Source: Robiginitomaculum sp.
Lineage (GTDB): Bacteria > Pseudomonadota > Alphaproteobacteria > Caulobacterales > Maricaulaceae
Assembly (NCBI GenBank): GCA_027080345.1
Contig: JALWSB010000137.1
Span: forward strand, 1 to 52,511
Length of the DNA stretch: 52,511 bases
Reading direction: 5' to 3'
Part shown: piece by piece, positions 19,643 through 27,971 of the stretch
How the letters are laid out: each line of letters starts with the position of its first letter
Position numbering within the stretch: position 1 is the first letter of the stretch
Notes under the pieces: generated by a model
What the model was told of the DNA's origin: nothing
The model's input: only the letters and a program-made list of their open reading frames with translations
Database searches by the model: none
Made by a program: the position numbers and the translations under genes

Positions 19643-21112
19643 TTATTTTTCGGCAAAATGATCCAGCAAATCCCTGATGATCTGTTCATCGGTGCGCGCC
19701 ACATCCTCTTCCCGCAAATAAACATTATCAAGTCGCTTTACAGGGTTGTTTTTTATGACTTCTGGTGGTGCTTCCTGATACATGGGATTAGGGTCGAATT
19801 TCCCTGAAAATGCCGGGTCAGTCAGATAATTCGGGCGGCGCGCAACAAAGGCATCATCGCCGGCCATTTGCACCAGCATTTCATCATTATCAAGATCGAG
19901 AATCTGCCCCGGATTAAGAAGCTCAAACAAATGCGCAATACTGCGCGCCGCGCTCATATTCGGCGCGCCGAAGGTTTGCACAACCCGGCAATTATTGATC
20001 AGGCTGCGCCAACTGTCCGGGTAGGCATGGACAAGCTGGTCCACATCCTGCCAAAAGCTCCAGGTTTGCAGGCCATAGCCGCGCAACAGCGTAATAGCCT
20101 GACGCAAAGGCGGGAATTGCCCAAGCTGCGCCGCTTCATCCAATAATAACATGGTCGGGTTTTTCACCCTGTTTTTGCGTCGCATGATTGATTTCAAAAG
20201 CACACCAACCCAAAGCCGTAAAAGTGCGCTATGGCTTTCCAGCATATAAGGCGGCAATACCAGATATATCGTCATCGGTTTGCCACTGGTAATATCATCA
20301 AGAGAAAAATCAGACGTCGATGTGGCCTCGGAAACAAGGTCGCCACGGACGAAATCGACCATATCCTGCGCCACACTGACAATCCCGGAAAGGGTTTCGC
20401 GGGCGCGCATATTGAAGGCGGGCGCGGCGGCGCGGGCTTCGGGGTGTGGCGAGTCTTTCAAATGTTCATAAAGTGAATTATCCCCCTCGCCCAGGCTGTG
20501 ATTGATGGCCTTGCGCACACTGGCCAATGTGCGTTGTTTTTTATCTCCATTTGACACCACATCAAGAATAAGGGCCGTCAAAAGGTGGCGGCCGCGATTA
20601 TGCCAATAGGCGTTTTTTTCGTCAGATTTCAAATGTGATGACAACATGTCGGCAATCGCCATGGCGTCATCGACACACATTGGCGAGGTTGGATCGACAA
20701 AATCGAGCGGATTTAGCCGGGATGTTTTGCCCTTGACCACGCCCATAGGGTCAATCACATGAACTGTCTGGCCCATTTCCTCGCGGCGGCGGCGGGTAAT
20801 GGCGGCATTTTCGCCTTTGGGGTCAATCACAATCATCGGGCCGGGAAACGTCAAGAGCGCAGGGATAATACAGCCAACGCCCTTCCCCGCCCCGGTTGCG
20901 GCTATGGTCATCAAATGCCCCTCGCCGGAAAACAATATCGGGTCAACAATATTTTCATTCTTGCTGGAGGTTTTATCGCCAAAGGCAAAGCCAATGGGCT
21001 GCCGCTTGTGCTCTTGCGACATGGACCAACCCACGAGCAGGCCATTGCCATCAATTTGCGGTGGCAGGGTCGGGCTTTGTGCCGTTGCCATATAGGCTTG
21101 TTTAAGGCTCAT
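19643..21112 (-). CDS. VirD4/TraG-like type IV coupling ATPase, soluble orphan
   Basis: 489 residues. P-loop ATPase of the TraG/VirD4 group: Walker A TGAGKGVG (73-80), MIVIDPKGENAA after the first strand, Walker B PTMLLLDEAAQLG, then LRQAITLLRGYGLQTWSFWQD and NNCRVVQTFGAPNMSAARSIAHLF. Ordinary coupling proteins carry two N-terminal membrane helices; none is present here, the N-terminus being polar. No relaxase, mating-pair or T4SS gene is nearby, so a transfer role is doubtful. Start ATG 21112 has a strong AAGGAGG before it and overlaps the upstream gene by ATGA, so the two form an operon. Its job is probably unrelated to classical conjugation or it is a remnant of a mobile element; the intact frame favours function. 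Confidence 0.88.
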   Translation of the reverse strand: MSLKQAYMATAQSPTLPPQIDGNGLLVGWSMSQEHKRQPIGFAFGDKTSSKNENIVDPILFSGEGHLMTIAATGAGKGVGCIIPALLTFPGPMIVIDPKGENAAITRRRREEMGQTVHVIDPMGVVKGKTSRLNPLDFVDPTSPMCVDDAMAIADMLSSHLKSDEKNAYWHNRGRHLLTALILDVVSNGDKKQRTLASVRKAINHSLGEGDNSLYEHLKDSPHPEARAAAPAFNMRARETLSGIVSVAQDMVDFVRGDLVSEATSTSDFSLDDITSGKPMTIYLVLPPYMLESHSALLRLWVGVLLKSIMRRKNRVKNPTMLLLDEAAQLGQFPPLRQAITLLRGYGLQTWSFWQDVDQLVHAYPDSWRSLINNCRVVQTFGAPNMSAARSIAHLFELLNPGQILDLDNDEMLVQMAGDDAFVARRPNYLTDPAFSGKFDPNPMYQEAPPEVIKNNPVKRLDNVYLREEDVARTDEQIIRDLLDHFAEK

Positions 21113-21891
21113 TCCGCCCCTCCTTTTTCATAAAAATATTTAACATTTTCATGCACTTGCCAGACACCTTTGCAAACAAGATCATCTGCCGTACCATGTT
21201 TTGCGAGTGGCAGCGCCTCCTCATCTTCCATTTCCAGCACCCCTTCACTATCCAGCAGAAATGTCGCCCGAAAAAACTTGTGGCCATATAAAACATTGGC
21301 GGCCAGCGCCCACTTGTCTTTTTCTTTTTTTGCGCTCATTGGTGCCAGCGTATCGATTTTTACATTGTCAAAAACACGTCTAAGCTGGTGCATGTCCCCA
21401 ATCACCTGAAACGGCCCATAATCGGCGCAAATAATCCAGCAATGCAGTTTCAGATATGCCAGCGCCTGCTGAGACGTTTTAATAGTAAAGCCTTCTGCGG
21501 CATTTATCGCATGGATGCTTTCAGCCTTGTTTGGCACGGAATAGACGTGATCGGGAAATACCAAAAATCCCGCATGACCAATATTGCCAACAACATCACG
21601 AACAACCGCATCGACATATATTGCCTTACGGGCATAGAAAGACACTGATACACCGCGCAAAGCCAGTGCAGAATGCATGAGTGGCCAGGGTGTAATATTG
21701 CCGCTGCGGCTCAAAGACAGGGTAATTTTTGCCAGCAATACAGCGGCACTAAAACCCTCAATAGGTTTCCAATCCCCAACGAACGGCAGCAAAGCCTCAT
21801 CCAGCAAGGACATATCAAGCTTTTGCTGCAACAGATTATAAAAAGCCGATTTTGCATTAAAAACCGGCGTGGTTATTTTTGTTCCGTCCAT
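21109..21891 (-). CDS. Hypothetical protein, operon partner of the VirD4-like ATPase
   Basis: 260 residues; I do not recognise the family. No signal peptide or clear transmembrane segment; mixed alpha/beta composition with VWQVHENVKYFYEKGG at the C-terminus and a cysteine-containing YLKLHCWIICADYG segment near the middle. It overlaps the downstream VirD4-like gene by four bases, which suggests a joint function, for instance substrate or adaptor for the ATPase. By eye the gene is richer in A+T than its neighbours, which may indicate transfer. Start ATG 21891 has no strong ribosome site; a later start (MSLLDEALLPF) is possible. Confidence 0.7.
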   Translation of the reverse strand: MDGTKITTPVFNAKSAFYNLLQQKLDMSLLDEALLPFVGDWKPIEGFSAAVLLAKITLSLSRSGNITPWPLMHSALALRGVSVSFYARKAIYVDAVVRDVVGNIGHAGFLVFPDHVYSVPNKAESIHAINAAEGFTIKTSQQALAYLKLHCWIICADYGPFQVIGDMHQLRRVFDNVKIDTLAPMSAKKEKDKWALAANVLYGHKFFRATFLLDSEGVLEMEDEEALPLAKHGTADDLVCKGVWQVHENVKYFYEKGGAE

Positions 21892-22033
21892 GATGCTATA
21901 TTTTTAGCCCTGCCAGCACGTTGCAGACCATCTGCAAAACCGTCTTCCCGAAAATGATTATTTTTGAAAGGAAGAAGAAAAACAAGTGTTTTCTCCAAAG
22001 GGCGCATCAAAAAAGGGTGATCACCCATATGTC

Positions 22034-22135
22034 GAGGCTTCGCCTCGCACCTCACTATGAGGTATTGGCTTTTTCCCCAACGGGTCATTACCCGATACCC
22101 GCCTTCGCGGGCACAAGCTTATTCGGGTAATCCAG
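22034..22135 (+). repeat. Composite repeat: double hairpin module plus ATTACCCG hairpin
   Basis: Starts with two small hairpins, GAGGC-TTC-GCCTC and ACCTC-ACTAT-GAGGT, then a TTTTTCCCCAACG stretch, then GTCATTACCCG...CGGGTAATCCAG, whose long loop contains a third hairpin (CCCGC-CTTC-GCGGG). A diverged copy of the whole arrangement lies at 36871-36954. Confidence 0.75.
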
Positions 22136-22146
22136 TCCCCCTTTTT

Positions 22147-22221
22147 CGTCACCCTCCGGTTTAACCGGAGGGTCCATAGGGCGCTTCACCATGGATCCTC
22201 CGAATCTGTCGGAGGATGACG
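22147..22221 (+). repeat. Paired hairpin repeat (CCTCCGG subtype)
   Basis: Left half CGTCA + ACCCTCCGG / CCGGAGGGT + CCA (22147-22176); right half TGG + ATCCTCCG / CGGAGGAT + GACG (22192-22221), inverted relative to the left half. Confidence 0.85.
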
Positions 22222-22261
22222 AGGGGATAGCCGGAAAATGACGAGAAAAACCAACAACAAC

Positions 22262-22290
22262 GTGTCATCCCGGGATACGCCGGGATCCAT
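22262..22290 (+). repeat. Hairpin repeat, single copy (ATCCCGG subtype)
   Basis: GTGTCA, stem ATCCCGG / CCGGGAT around GATACG, then CCAT. A weak, degraded right half ending in GTGACAC may follow near 22308-22350. Confidence 0.7.
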
Positions 22291-22358
22291 AGGGCATAAT
22301 GACGTCACTATAGGCCCCGGATAAGGCTAACGCCTTTGCGCAGGTGACACCGTGTTTT

Positions 22359-22386
22359 GTCATTACCCGGCTTGTCCGCGTAATCC
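22359..22386 (+). repeat. Hairpin repeat, single copy with one stem mismatch
   Basis: GTCA, stem ATTACCCGG / CCGCGTAAT (one mismatch), then CC. Same subtype as the copies at 2073 and 47300. Confidence 0.7.
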
Positions 22387-22452
22387 TGACTGGCGTAACA
22401 ATAATACCGCCGTGCGCGGATGAATGCCTCAAGATGGGTTGCGGCCGGAGCT

Positions 22453-22929
22453 TTAGCCCCGTGAGCGTAAAATGCGTCCCTGTTCGCGTTTCCAGTCGCG
22501 GGTTTTATCGACCATGCGCTTGTCATGCAATTTTTTGCCCACAGCTATGGCGATTTCCAGTTTAACAAAGCCGCGTGCATTGAAATAAAGCCGCAAGGGC
22601 ACAATTGTCCGTCCCTGGCGCTGGGTTGCGGTGGCCAGTTTGGCCACTTCCCTTTTGTGCAAGAGCAATTTTCGGGGCCGCGTTGGTTCATGGTTCTGGC
22701 GGTTGGCCGCCGCAAATATCGGAATATTAGCGTTAATCAACTCAACGGTTTCATCGCGTACGGAAACATACGACTCGGCAATCGTAGCCCGCCCATCGCG
22801 CAAAGCCTTGACCTCGCTGCCGACAAGCATAATGCCCGCCTCCATCGTCTCTTCGATATGATAATCATGGCGCGCGCGGCGATTATCCGCGACAACTTTT
22901 TTTGTTGATGTCGTTTTTTTAGCGCTCAT
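22453..22929 (-). CDS. smpB: SsrA-binding protein SmpB
   Basis: 158 residues, normal length. Binds tmRNA and brings it to stalled ribosomes. Conserved blocks: [40 protein letters not shown], the [15 protein letters not shown] segment and the C-terminal [25 protein letters not shown]...[11 protein letters not shown] tail that enters the decoding centre. A lysine/threonine-rich N-terminal extension ([11 protein letters not shown]) precedes it. Overlaps dapA by ATGA, so the two are cotranscribed with dapA first, an arrangement seen in many alphaproteobacteria. Confidence 0.98.
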   Translation of the reverse strand: MSAKKTTSTKKVVADNRRARHDYHIEETMEAGIMLVGSEVKALRDGRATIAESYVSVRDETVELINANIPIFAAANRQNHEPTRPRKLLLHKREVAKLATATQRQGRTIVPLRLYFNARGFVKLEIAIAVGKKLHDKRMVDKTRDWKREQGRILRSRG

Positions 22930-23804
22930 GAGCCTTTACCCCCGGCCAATCCTTCCAGCGCCGTTTTTACGGCAGCTTTGGCCTGGGCATTGGCTTCGAC
23001 CAGGGGCAGACGCGGCGATGGACCCATTTTCCCCATTAAGGAAAGCGCATATTTTGCCGGGGCCGGGCTGGCATCGATAAATAACGCCCGGTGCAAAGGT
23101 TGCAGACGTTGATTAATTGATTTGGCCGCCTCAAACCGCCCGTCCCGCAAGGCATTTTGCATAGCGGCACATAGCGCCGGCGCCACATTTGAGGTCACAG
23201 ATATACACCCTTTTCCCCCATGCGCAGCAAACCCCAAGGCAGAAAAATCATCACCAGAGAGCTGAATAAAATCATCACCACAGTGGGCGCGCTGATCCGC
23301 CACACGCCCCATATCACCGGTCGCGTCCTTAACCCCGACAATCATCTCATGGCGCGCCAGACGCCCCATGGTCTGAGTGGAAATATCAACCACTGTGCGC
23401 CCCGGAACATTATAAAGAATAACTGGCAGGCCTTCATCGGCGATAGCACAAAAATGTGCGTACAGGCCCTCTTGTGAAGGCTTGTTGTAATAAGGCGCAC
23501 ACACAAGAACCGCATCAGCACCATTTTCTTTGGCCGCTCTGGTCATAGCTTGTGCATGGGCCGTCACGTTTGACCCAGCCCCGGCAATCACGGGAATTTG
23601 GCCATTCGCCTCTTCGACGCAGATTTCGATCAGCCGGGCATGCTCGGCGGCGCTCAAGACGGGCGCTTCCCCGGTCGTGCCGCACGGCACCAAGCCATGC
23701 GTGCCTTGCGCAATCTGCCATTTTACAAACGCCCGAAAGGCCATTTCATCGACCCGTCCATCTTTGAACGGTGTCACCAGGGCGGTTATTGATCCACTAA
23801 ACAT
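22926..23804 (-). CDS. dapA: 4-hydroxy-tetrahydrodipicolinate synthase
   Basis: 292 residues. Condenses pyruvate with aspartate semialdehyde in the lysine and meso-diaminopimelate pathway. Schiff-base Lys159 in GVKDATGD, the proton-relay Tyr131 in [10 protein letters not shown], the GTTGE loop (42-46) and YYNKPSQEG are in place; TIM-barrel length is normal. First gene of the dapA-smpB operon, divergent from slt. Family members include other pyruvate aldolases, but the DapA-specific residues and the smpB neighbour support this call. Confidence 0.96.
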   Translation of the reverse strand: MFSGSITALVTPFKDGRVDEMAFRAFVKWQIAQGTHGLVPCGTTGEAPVLSAAEHARLIEICVEEANGQIPVIAGAGSNVTAHAQAMTRAAKENGADAVLVCAPYYNKPSQEGLYAHFCAIADEGLPVILYNVPGRTVVDISTQTMGRLARHEMIVGVKDATGDMGRVADQRAHCGDDFIQLSGDDFSALGFAAHGGKGCISVTSNVAPALCAAMQNALRDGRFEAAKSINQRLQPLHRALFIDASPAPAKYALSLMGKMGPSPRLPLVEANAQAKAAVKTALEGLAGGKGS

Positions 23805-23901
23805 TTTTTGCTCGATTTTTTAGAAAAACCACTTTTGCGCTTTCAATACGGGTAAACCGCTGTTTCGCCAAGACTGGATTTAGTGCCTATTGATATTTAC
23901 G

Positions 23902-23910
23902 TGTTATAAT
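23902..23910 (+). promoter_or_regulatory. Extended -10 promoter of slt
   Basis: TGTTATAAT fits the extended -10 consensus (TGnTATAAT) perfectly and lies 32 bases before the slt start. No good -35 is seen 16-18 bases upstream, which is common with an extended -10. Confidence 0.5.
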
Positions 23911-23942
23911 ACGCATATCGGAACAATCGGGAATGTTATTTA

Positions 23943-25991
23943 ATGCTTTTGCGTCTCGTTTTTATCTGCTTTTTTGCCTGTACGCTTGCCCCTTCGGGCT
24001 TTGCGGCCACGGCTATACCTTCAAAAAAGCCGACAATTGAGGCCATGCCAGGCTTTCAAAACGCCGAAGAATACGCACATTTTCGCCGCGCCATGCGGGC
24101 CCTTGACAATAAAAAATGGGACGAGGCGCGAAGCTATGCGGCCGGTGTTTCCTATATCGCTGCCAAGGATCTGATTTTATGGCGTCTGGCCATAGAAGAT
24201 AAGGACATCCCGTTTTTTGAACTTAAACAAGCCGTCGAAACGCTTGAAGGCTGGCCGCGCTTTGCCCGTATTCGTTCAAATGCAGAAAAACTTATATCTG
24301 ATTCAGGGCTGACCGAGCAGAATATCGTAAAATATTTTGACAAATGGCTGCCGGTTAGTGGCGAAGGCCGCGTTGCCTATGCCAAAGCGCTCAAAGCCAT
24401 TAATCAGGATAATGAGGCCAAAAGCGTCTTGAAACAGGCCTGGACCACCAATTGGCTCCCCCCGGAAACGGAAAAAGAAGCCCGCACATTGTATGAGGAC
24501 CTGTTCAGTGAGGCCGATTATGCGGCCCGCGCCGATGCCATGATATGGAGCCGCAACCGCTCGTCTGTTCGGCGCGTACTTCCCTATTTGCACGGCGATA
24601 ACCGGGTGCTGATGAACGCACGGTATAAATTCATGAGCGGCGGGCGCAATCTTGATTCGGTCATGCGCAAAGTGCCTGAACGCCTGCAACAGGATCCGGG
24701 GCTTATTTATGAACGCGCCCGGTGGCGACGACGGCGGGGTTTGACAGAAGGCGCAACAGAGCTGGCCCTGCACTTTCCGCAAGGGCACCGTAATTCTCTG
24801 GCGGCCCGGAAAATATGGCTGGAACGCCATCTTCTGGCCCGCCAAGCCATAAAAGATGGTGATTTCAAAACCGCCTACGCGCTTGCGGCCGGGCATGGCA
24901 TGACCAAAGGCGGCGCCTTTGCCGATGGGGAATGGTTGTCGGGCTGGCTGGCGCTGCAAAAACTGAATGATCCGATTTTGGCAGCATCGCATTTCACTCG
25001 CCTGCGCGATGGTGTGACAAGACCAGTCTCACTGGCTCGGGCTTATTACTGGCTTGGGCGTGCGCAAATTGCCATGAATGACACCGAGTTGGCCACTGGT
25101 TCCTGGCAAAAAGCGGCCCGGTTTGATTTTACCTATTATGGCCAACTTGCCGCTGAAGCCCTGGGCCAGCCCATGCTGAATCTGGGTAAAGACCCACAAC
25201 CGACCGCCGAACAAAGAACGAATTTTTCCAATAATATTCTGGTTCAGGCCTTAAAGCTGATTGGCAGACAGGGCGACAATCACCTGTTTCGGACATTTTC
25301 CTATTACCTTGATGACATTCTGCCCAATGCAACGGACCATGTCATGCTGGCCCGGCTGGCGCGCGACATGGGCCAACCGCGCCCGGCTTTGCGCGCCGCC
25401 AAGGCCGCCTTATGGCGAGGAGAGGTATTGCCGGACAGCACCTGGCCGGTGCTTGTTTTGCCGGAGCACACCTTGGTTGAACCGGCGCTTATTCTGGCCC
25501 TGTCCAGACAGGAAAGCGAAATGGACCCCCGCGCCGTCAGCTCTGTCGGGGCTTATGGCCTGATGCAGTTGATGCCGACAACGGCGCGGCACACGGCCCG
25601 CCTTGTCAAAAAGCCCTATAACAAATACCGCCTTCTGGACGATCCCGATTATAACATGGCCCTTGGCAGCCGTCATTTACGTGATTTGATTGATTATTAT
25701 GATGGCTCCTACATTCTTTCCATTGCCGCCTATAATGCGGGCAAGCATCGCATTAATCGATGGATCGAGAGCTATGGCGACCCGCGCAAAGATGCCAACC
25801 CGGTTGACTGGGTGGAAAGCATTCCTTTCACTGAGACCCGCAATTATGTGCAACGGGTTATGGAGAATATTCAGGTTTACCGCCAGAGGCTGGCGGGCAA
25901 GCCTTTCGCCCTGAACATTGGTTATGATCTGGCGCGGGGGCGTATGTCCGCATCACAAATCACGCAAGCGGCCGAAGACAGCCAGCCATAA
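23943..25991 (+). CDS. slt: Soluble lytic murein transglycosylase (Slt)
   Basis: 682 residues. Cleaves peptidoglycan between MurNAc and GlcNAc, leaving 1,6-anhydro ends. Signal peptide at 1-21 (MLLRLVFICFFACTLAPSGFA). Residues about 40-480 form the helical superhelix of Slt70-like enzymes. The catalytic SLT domain follows: ALILALSRQESEMDPRAVSSVGAYGLMQLMP with catalytic Glu524, then NMALGSRHLRDLIDYYDGSYILSIAAYNAG. Periplasmic. The gene ends right against the convergent dehydratase gene. Adjacent dapA makes another cell-wall precursor, a modest contextual link. Confidence 0.95.
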   Translation: MLLRLVFICFFACTLAPSGFAATAIPSKKPTIEAMPGFQNAEEYAHFRRAMRALDNKKWDEARSYAAGVSYIAAKDLILWRLAIEDKDIPFFELKQAVETLEGWPRFARIRSNAEKLISDSGLTEQNIVKYFDKWLPVSGEGRVAYAKALKAINQDNEAKSVLKQAWTTNWLPPETEKEARTLYEDLFSEADYAARADAMIWSRNRSSVRRVLPYLHGDNRVLMNARYKFMSGGRNLDSVMRKVPERLQQDPGLIYERARWRRRRGLTEGATELALHFPQGHRNSLAARKIWLERHLLARQAIKDGDFKTAYALAAGHGMTKGGAFADGEWLSGWLALQKLNDPILAASHFTRLRDGVTRPVSLARAYYWLGRAQIAMNDTELATGSWQKAARFDFTYYGQLAAEALGQPMLNLGKDPQPTAEQRTNFSNNILVQALKLIGRQGDNHLFRTFSYYLDDILPNATDHVMLARLARDMGQPRPALRAAKAALWRGEVLPDSTWPVLVLPEHTLVEPALILALSRQESEMDPRAVSSVGAYGLMQLMPTTARHTARLVKKPYNKYRLLDDPDYNMALGSRHLRDLIDYYDGSYILSIAAYNAGKHRINRWIESYGDPRKDANPVDWVESIPFTETRNYVQRVMENIQVYRQRLAGKPFALNIGYDLARGRMSASQITQAAEDSQP

Positions 25992-26975
25992 TCAAGCGGC
26001 AATAATGCGTGCATAAAGCGCCGGATCGACATTGCCGCCGGTCGCAACAACACATAAAGGGCCGCTGCCGGGGATTTTGCCCTGCAAGGCCGCCGCCAGC
26101 GATACCGCGCCGCCCGGCTCAATCACCACTTTGAGGTAGAGAAAGGCAAAGCGCATGGCCGCCATGACCTCACTGTCACTGACGCTCAAGCCCGCGCTGA
26201 CCAACCGATTATTGATGGAAAATGGCATGGCACCGGGCATGGAAGTCATAATGGCGTCGCAAATAGAGTCTGCGCCCGGATCATTGGCCACCCGCTTACC
26301 GGCATCAAACGAGCGTTTATGGTCGTCAAAACCTTCCGGCTCAACGGTATATATTTTTGTATCCGGGCTTAACCCATGCATGGCCAGTGAGATACCCGCC
26401 ATCAACCCGCCGCCGCCAGCCCCACAAGCCAGCGCCTCAAGCACAACGCCCGCTTCTTCGCATTGCGCCGCAATTTCAAGCCCGACACTGCCCTGCCCGG
26501 CAATAATATTAGGGTCATCATAGGATGGGATAAGCAGGGCATTACGTTCCACCGCCAGATCGCGGGCTATCTCTTCGCGATTCTCTTTCAGACGATCATA
26601 AAACACCACATCGGCCCCAAGATAGCGCACCCCTTCGGTTTTTATCTTTGGCGCATCTTTGGGCATGACGATAACCGCGCGCAAGCCCGCCTCCGCCGCT
26701 GCGGCGGCAATGCCTTGCGCATGATTGCCCGATGAAAAAGCGACAACGCCGCCAGGGTAATCCGCGCCCTTGACGCGCATAATGGTATTGCTGGCCCCAC
26801 GATATTTGAACGAGCCGGTTTTTTGTAAACACTCGGCCTTTACAAACACCGGCCGTCCCGCCGCTTCATCGAGCCGCGCATGCCGCAATAGCGGTGTTTT
26901 GACGACGCGATCCTTGATCATCGCATAGCCAGCAAGAACATCATCAAACCGCGGGGGTGCAAGTGTTTTGGACAT
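25992..26975 (-). CDS. Threonine/serine dehydratase, PLP fold type II
   Basis: 327 residues. PLP-dependent deamination of threonine (or serine) to 2-oxobutyrate (or pyruvate). PLP Lys57 in KTGSFKYRGA, SSGNHAQGIA for the substrate carboxylate, the glycine-rich ACGAGGGGLMAGI phosphate loop, and VVATGGNVD at the end. There is no C-terminal ACT domain, so it is the catabolic/TdcB or serine-racemase-like kind rather than biosynthetic IlvA. ATG 26975 is chosen over an upstream ATG at 26990 for fit to the family. It is the last gene of the minus-strand block and its link to acyl-CoA breakdown is unclear. Confidence 0.9.
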   Translation of the reverse strand: MSKTLAPPRFDDVLAGYAMIKDRVVKTPLLRHARLDEAAGRPVFVKAECLQKTGSFKYRGASNTIMRVKGADYPGGVVAFSSGNHAQGIAAAAAEAGLRAVIVMPKDAPKIKTEGVRYLGADVVFYDRLKENREEIARDLAVERNALLIPSYDDPNIIAGQGSVGLEIAAQCEEAGVVLEALACGAGGGGLMAGISLAMHGLSPDTKIYTVEPEGFDDHKRSFDAGKRVANDPGADSICDAIMTSMPGAMPFSINNRLVSAGLSVSDSEVMAAMRFAFLYLKVVIEPGGAVSLAAALQGKIPGSGPLCVVATGGNVDPALYARIIAA

Positions 26976-26993
26976 ACCGTTATCTCTCAAAAA

Positions 26994-27971
26994 TCAATCA
27001 GTTACGAGCACCAGCTTGCCTTTGGCTTTGCGCTGCGCCAAATCATCAAAGCCTGTCATAAAGTCTGACAAAGCTATGCGTTTGGTCACCGTTGCGCGGA
27101 TTTTTCCTTCTTTGTAAAAGGAAAAAATCTCTTTCATATTGCCAACATGGGCACCCGGATCGCGCATCGCCCAAGCCCCCCAAAATACGCCGACAAGTGA
27201 TGCGGTTTTTAAAAGCACAAGGTTGAGCGGTATTTTGGGAATCTCCCCGGCGGCAAAACCAACTACCAGATAACGTCCGTTCCAACCAATGGCGCGCAAG
27301 GCCGGTTCGGCATATTTGCCGCCAACCGGATCGTAAATAACATCCGCGCCCTTGCCGCCTGTGGCCTCTTTAATGGCGCTTTTAAGATCGTCCTTTTCGT
27401 AATTAATGCCGATGGATGCGCCGTGATCTTTAGCCAAGGCCAGTTTTTCGTCCGTGCTGGCGGCGGCGATAACCGTTGCGCCCATCGCCTTGCCAAGTTC
27501 AACCGCCGCAAGGCCTACGCCCCCCGCCGCACCCAGCACCACAAGGGTTTCACCCGCCTGCAAATTGGCGCGTTGTTTCAAGGCATAATAGGAGGTGCCA
27601 TAGGTGGTGGTAATACCAGCACCAATAGCAAAATCCATGCTTTCGGGCAGGCGCGCCAGAGCTTGTTCCGGCACCACCATTTTTTCGGCAAAGGCCCCAT
27701 TCATGGTGTAGGCGATAACCCGATCCCCAATGGCGAAATTGCTAACGCCTGCGCCCAGTGCAGACACTGTGCCGGCGCATTCATTACCTGGCACAAACGG
27801 TGTTGGCGGCTTCATCTGATACAGCCCCTGCACCAGCAAGACATCAGGAAAATTCAAACCGGCCGCCTTGACATCAATAACCACCTGGCCCGGACCGGGT
27901 ACAGGATCATCCATCTCGTCCAAAGTCAGGTCGTGATAATCACCATATTCTTTGCAAACAACTGCTTTCAT
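26994..27971 (-). CDS. Zinc-free NADPH:quinone oxidoreductase family (MDR)
   Basis: 325 residues. Medium-chain reductase without the structural-zinc cysteines. GroES-like N-terminal domain, then Rossmann domain with LVVLGAAGGVGLAAVELGKAMGATVIAA (GxxGxxG-type, NADP-binding) and KGADVIYDPVGG. PFVPGNECAGTVSALG marks the quinone-oxidoreductase/crotonyl-reductase side of the family. It probably reduces an enone, enoyl-thioester or quinone. Overlaps the next SDR by four bases (ATGA), so it works in the same acyl-CoA operon. Confidence 0.9.
   Translation of the reverse strand: MKAVVCKEYGDYHDLTLDEMDDPVPGPGQVVIDVKAAGLNFPDVLLVQGLYQMKPPTPFVPGNECAGTVSALGAGVSNFAIGDRVIAYTMNGAFAEKMVVPEQALARLPESMDFAIGAGITTTYGTSYYALKQRANLQAGETLVVLGAAGGVGLAAVELGKAMGATVIAAASTDEKLALAKDHGASIGINYEKDDLKSAIKEATGGKGADVIYDPVGGKYAEPALRAIGWNGRYLVVGFAAGEIPKIPLNLVLLKTASLVGVFWGAWAMRDPGAHVGNMKEIFSFYKEGKIRATVTKRIALSDFMTGFDDLAQRKAKGKLVLVTD

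Larger units (their letters stand above)
21892..22452. repeat. 561-bp non-coding mosaic of hairpin repeats
   Basis: No convincing gene is present on either strand. The stretch holds, in order, a composite repeat (22034-22135), a paired hairpin (22147-22221), and single hairpins at 22262-22290 and 22359-22386, joined by short unique pieces. Hairpin stems differ between copies. It separates the VirD4-like operon from smpB, both on the minus strand. I looked for an ssrA (tmRNA) gene next to smpB and saw none. Confidence 0.75.

Noticed and set aside
19643-21891. Integrative conjugative element
   Set aside because: Only a coupling-protein-like ATPase is present; no relaxase, integrase, att repeats or secretion genes seen.
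22034-22386. CRISPR array
   Set aside because: Repeats differ in sequence and length, have inverted halves and no regular spacers.
21892-22452. tmRNA (ssrA) gene beside smpB
   Set aside because: No tRNA-like ends or plausible tag-coding segment seen; the gap is explained by hairpin repeats.
24303-24992. Minus-strand frame of 229 residues opposite slt
   Set aside because: Shadow of slt; composition is typical of antisense translation and there is no ribosome site of note.
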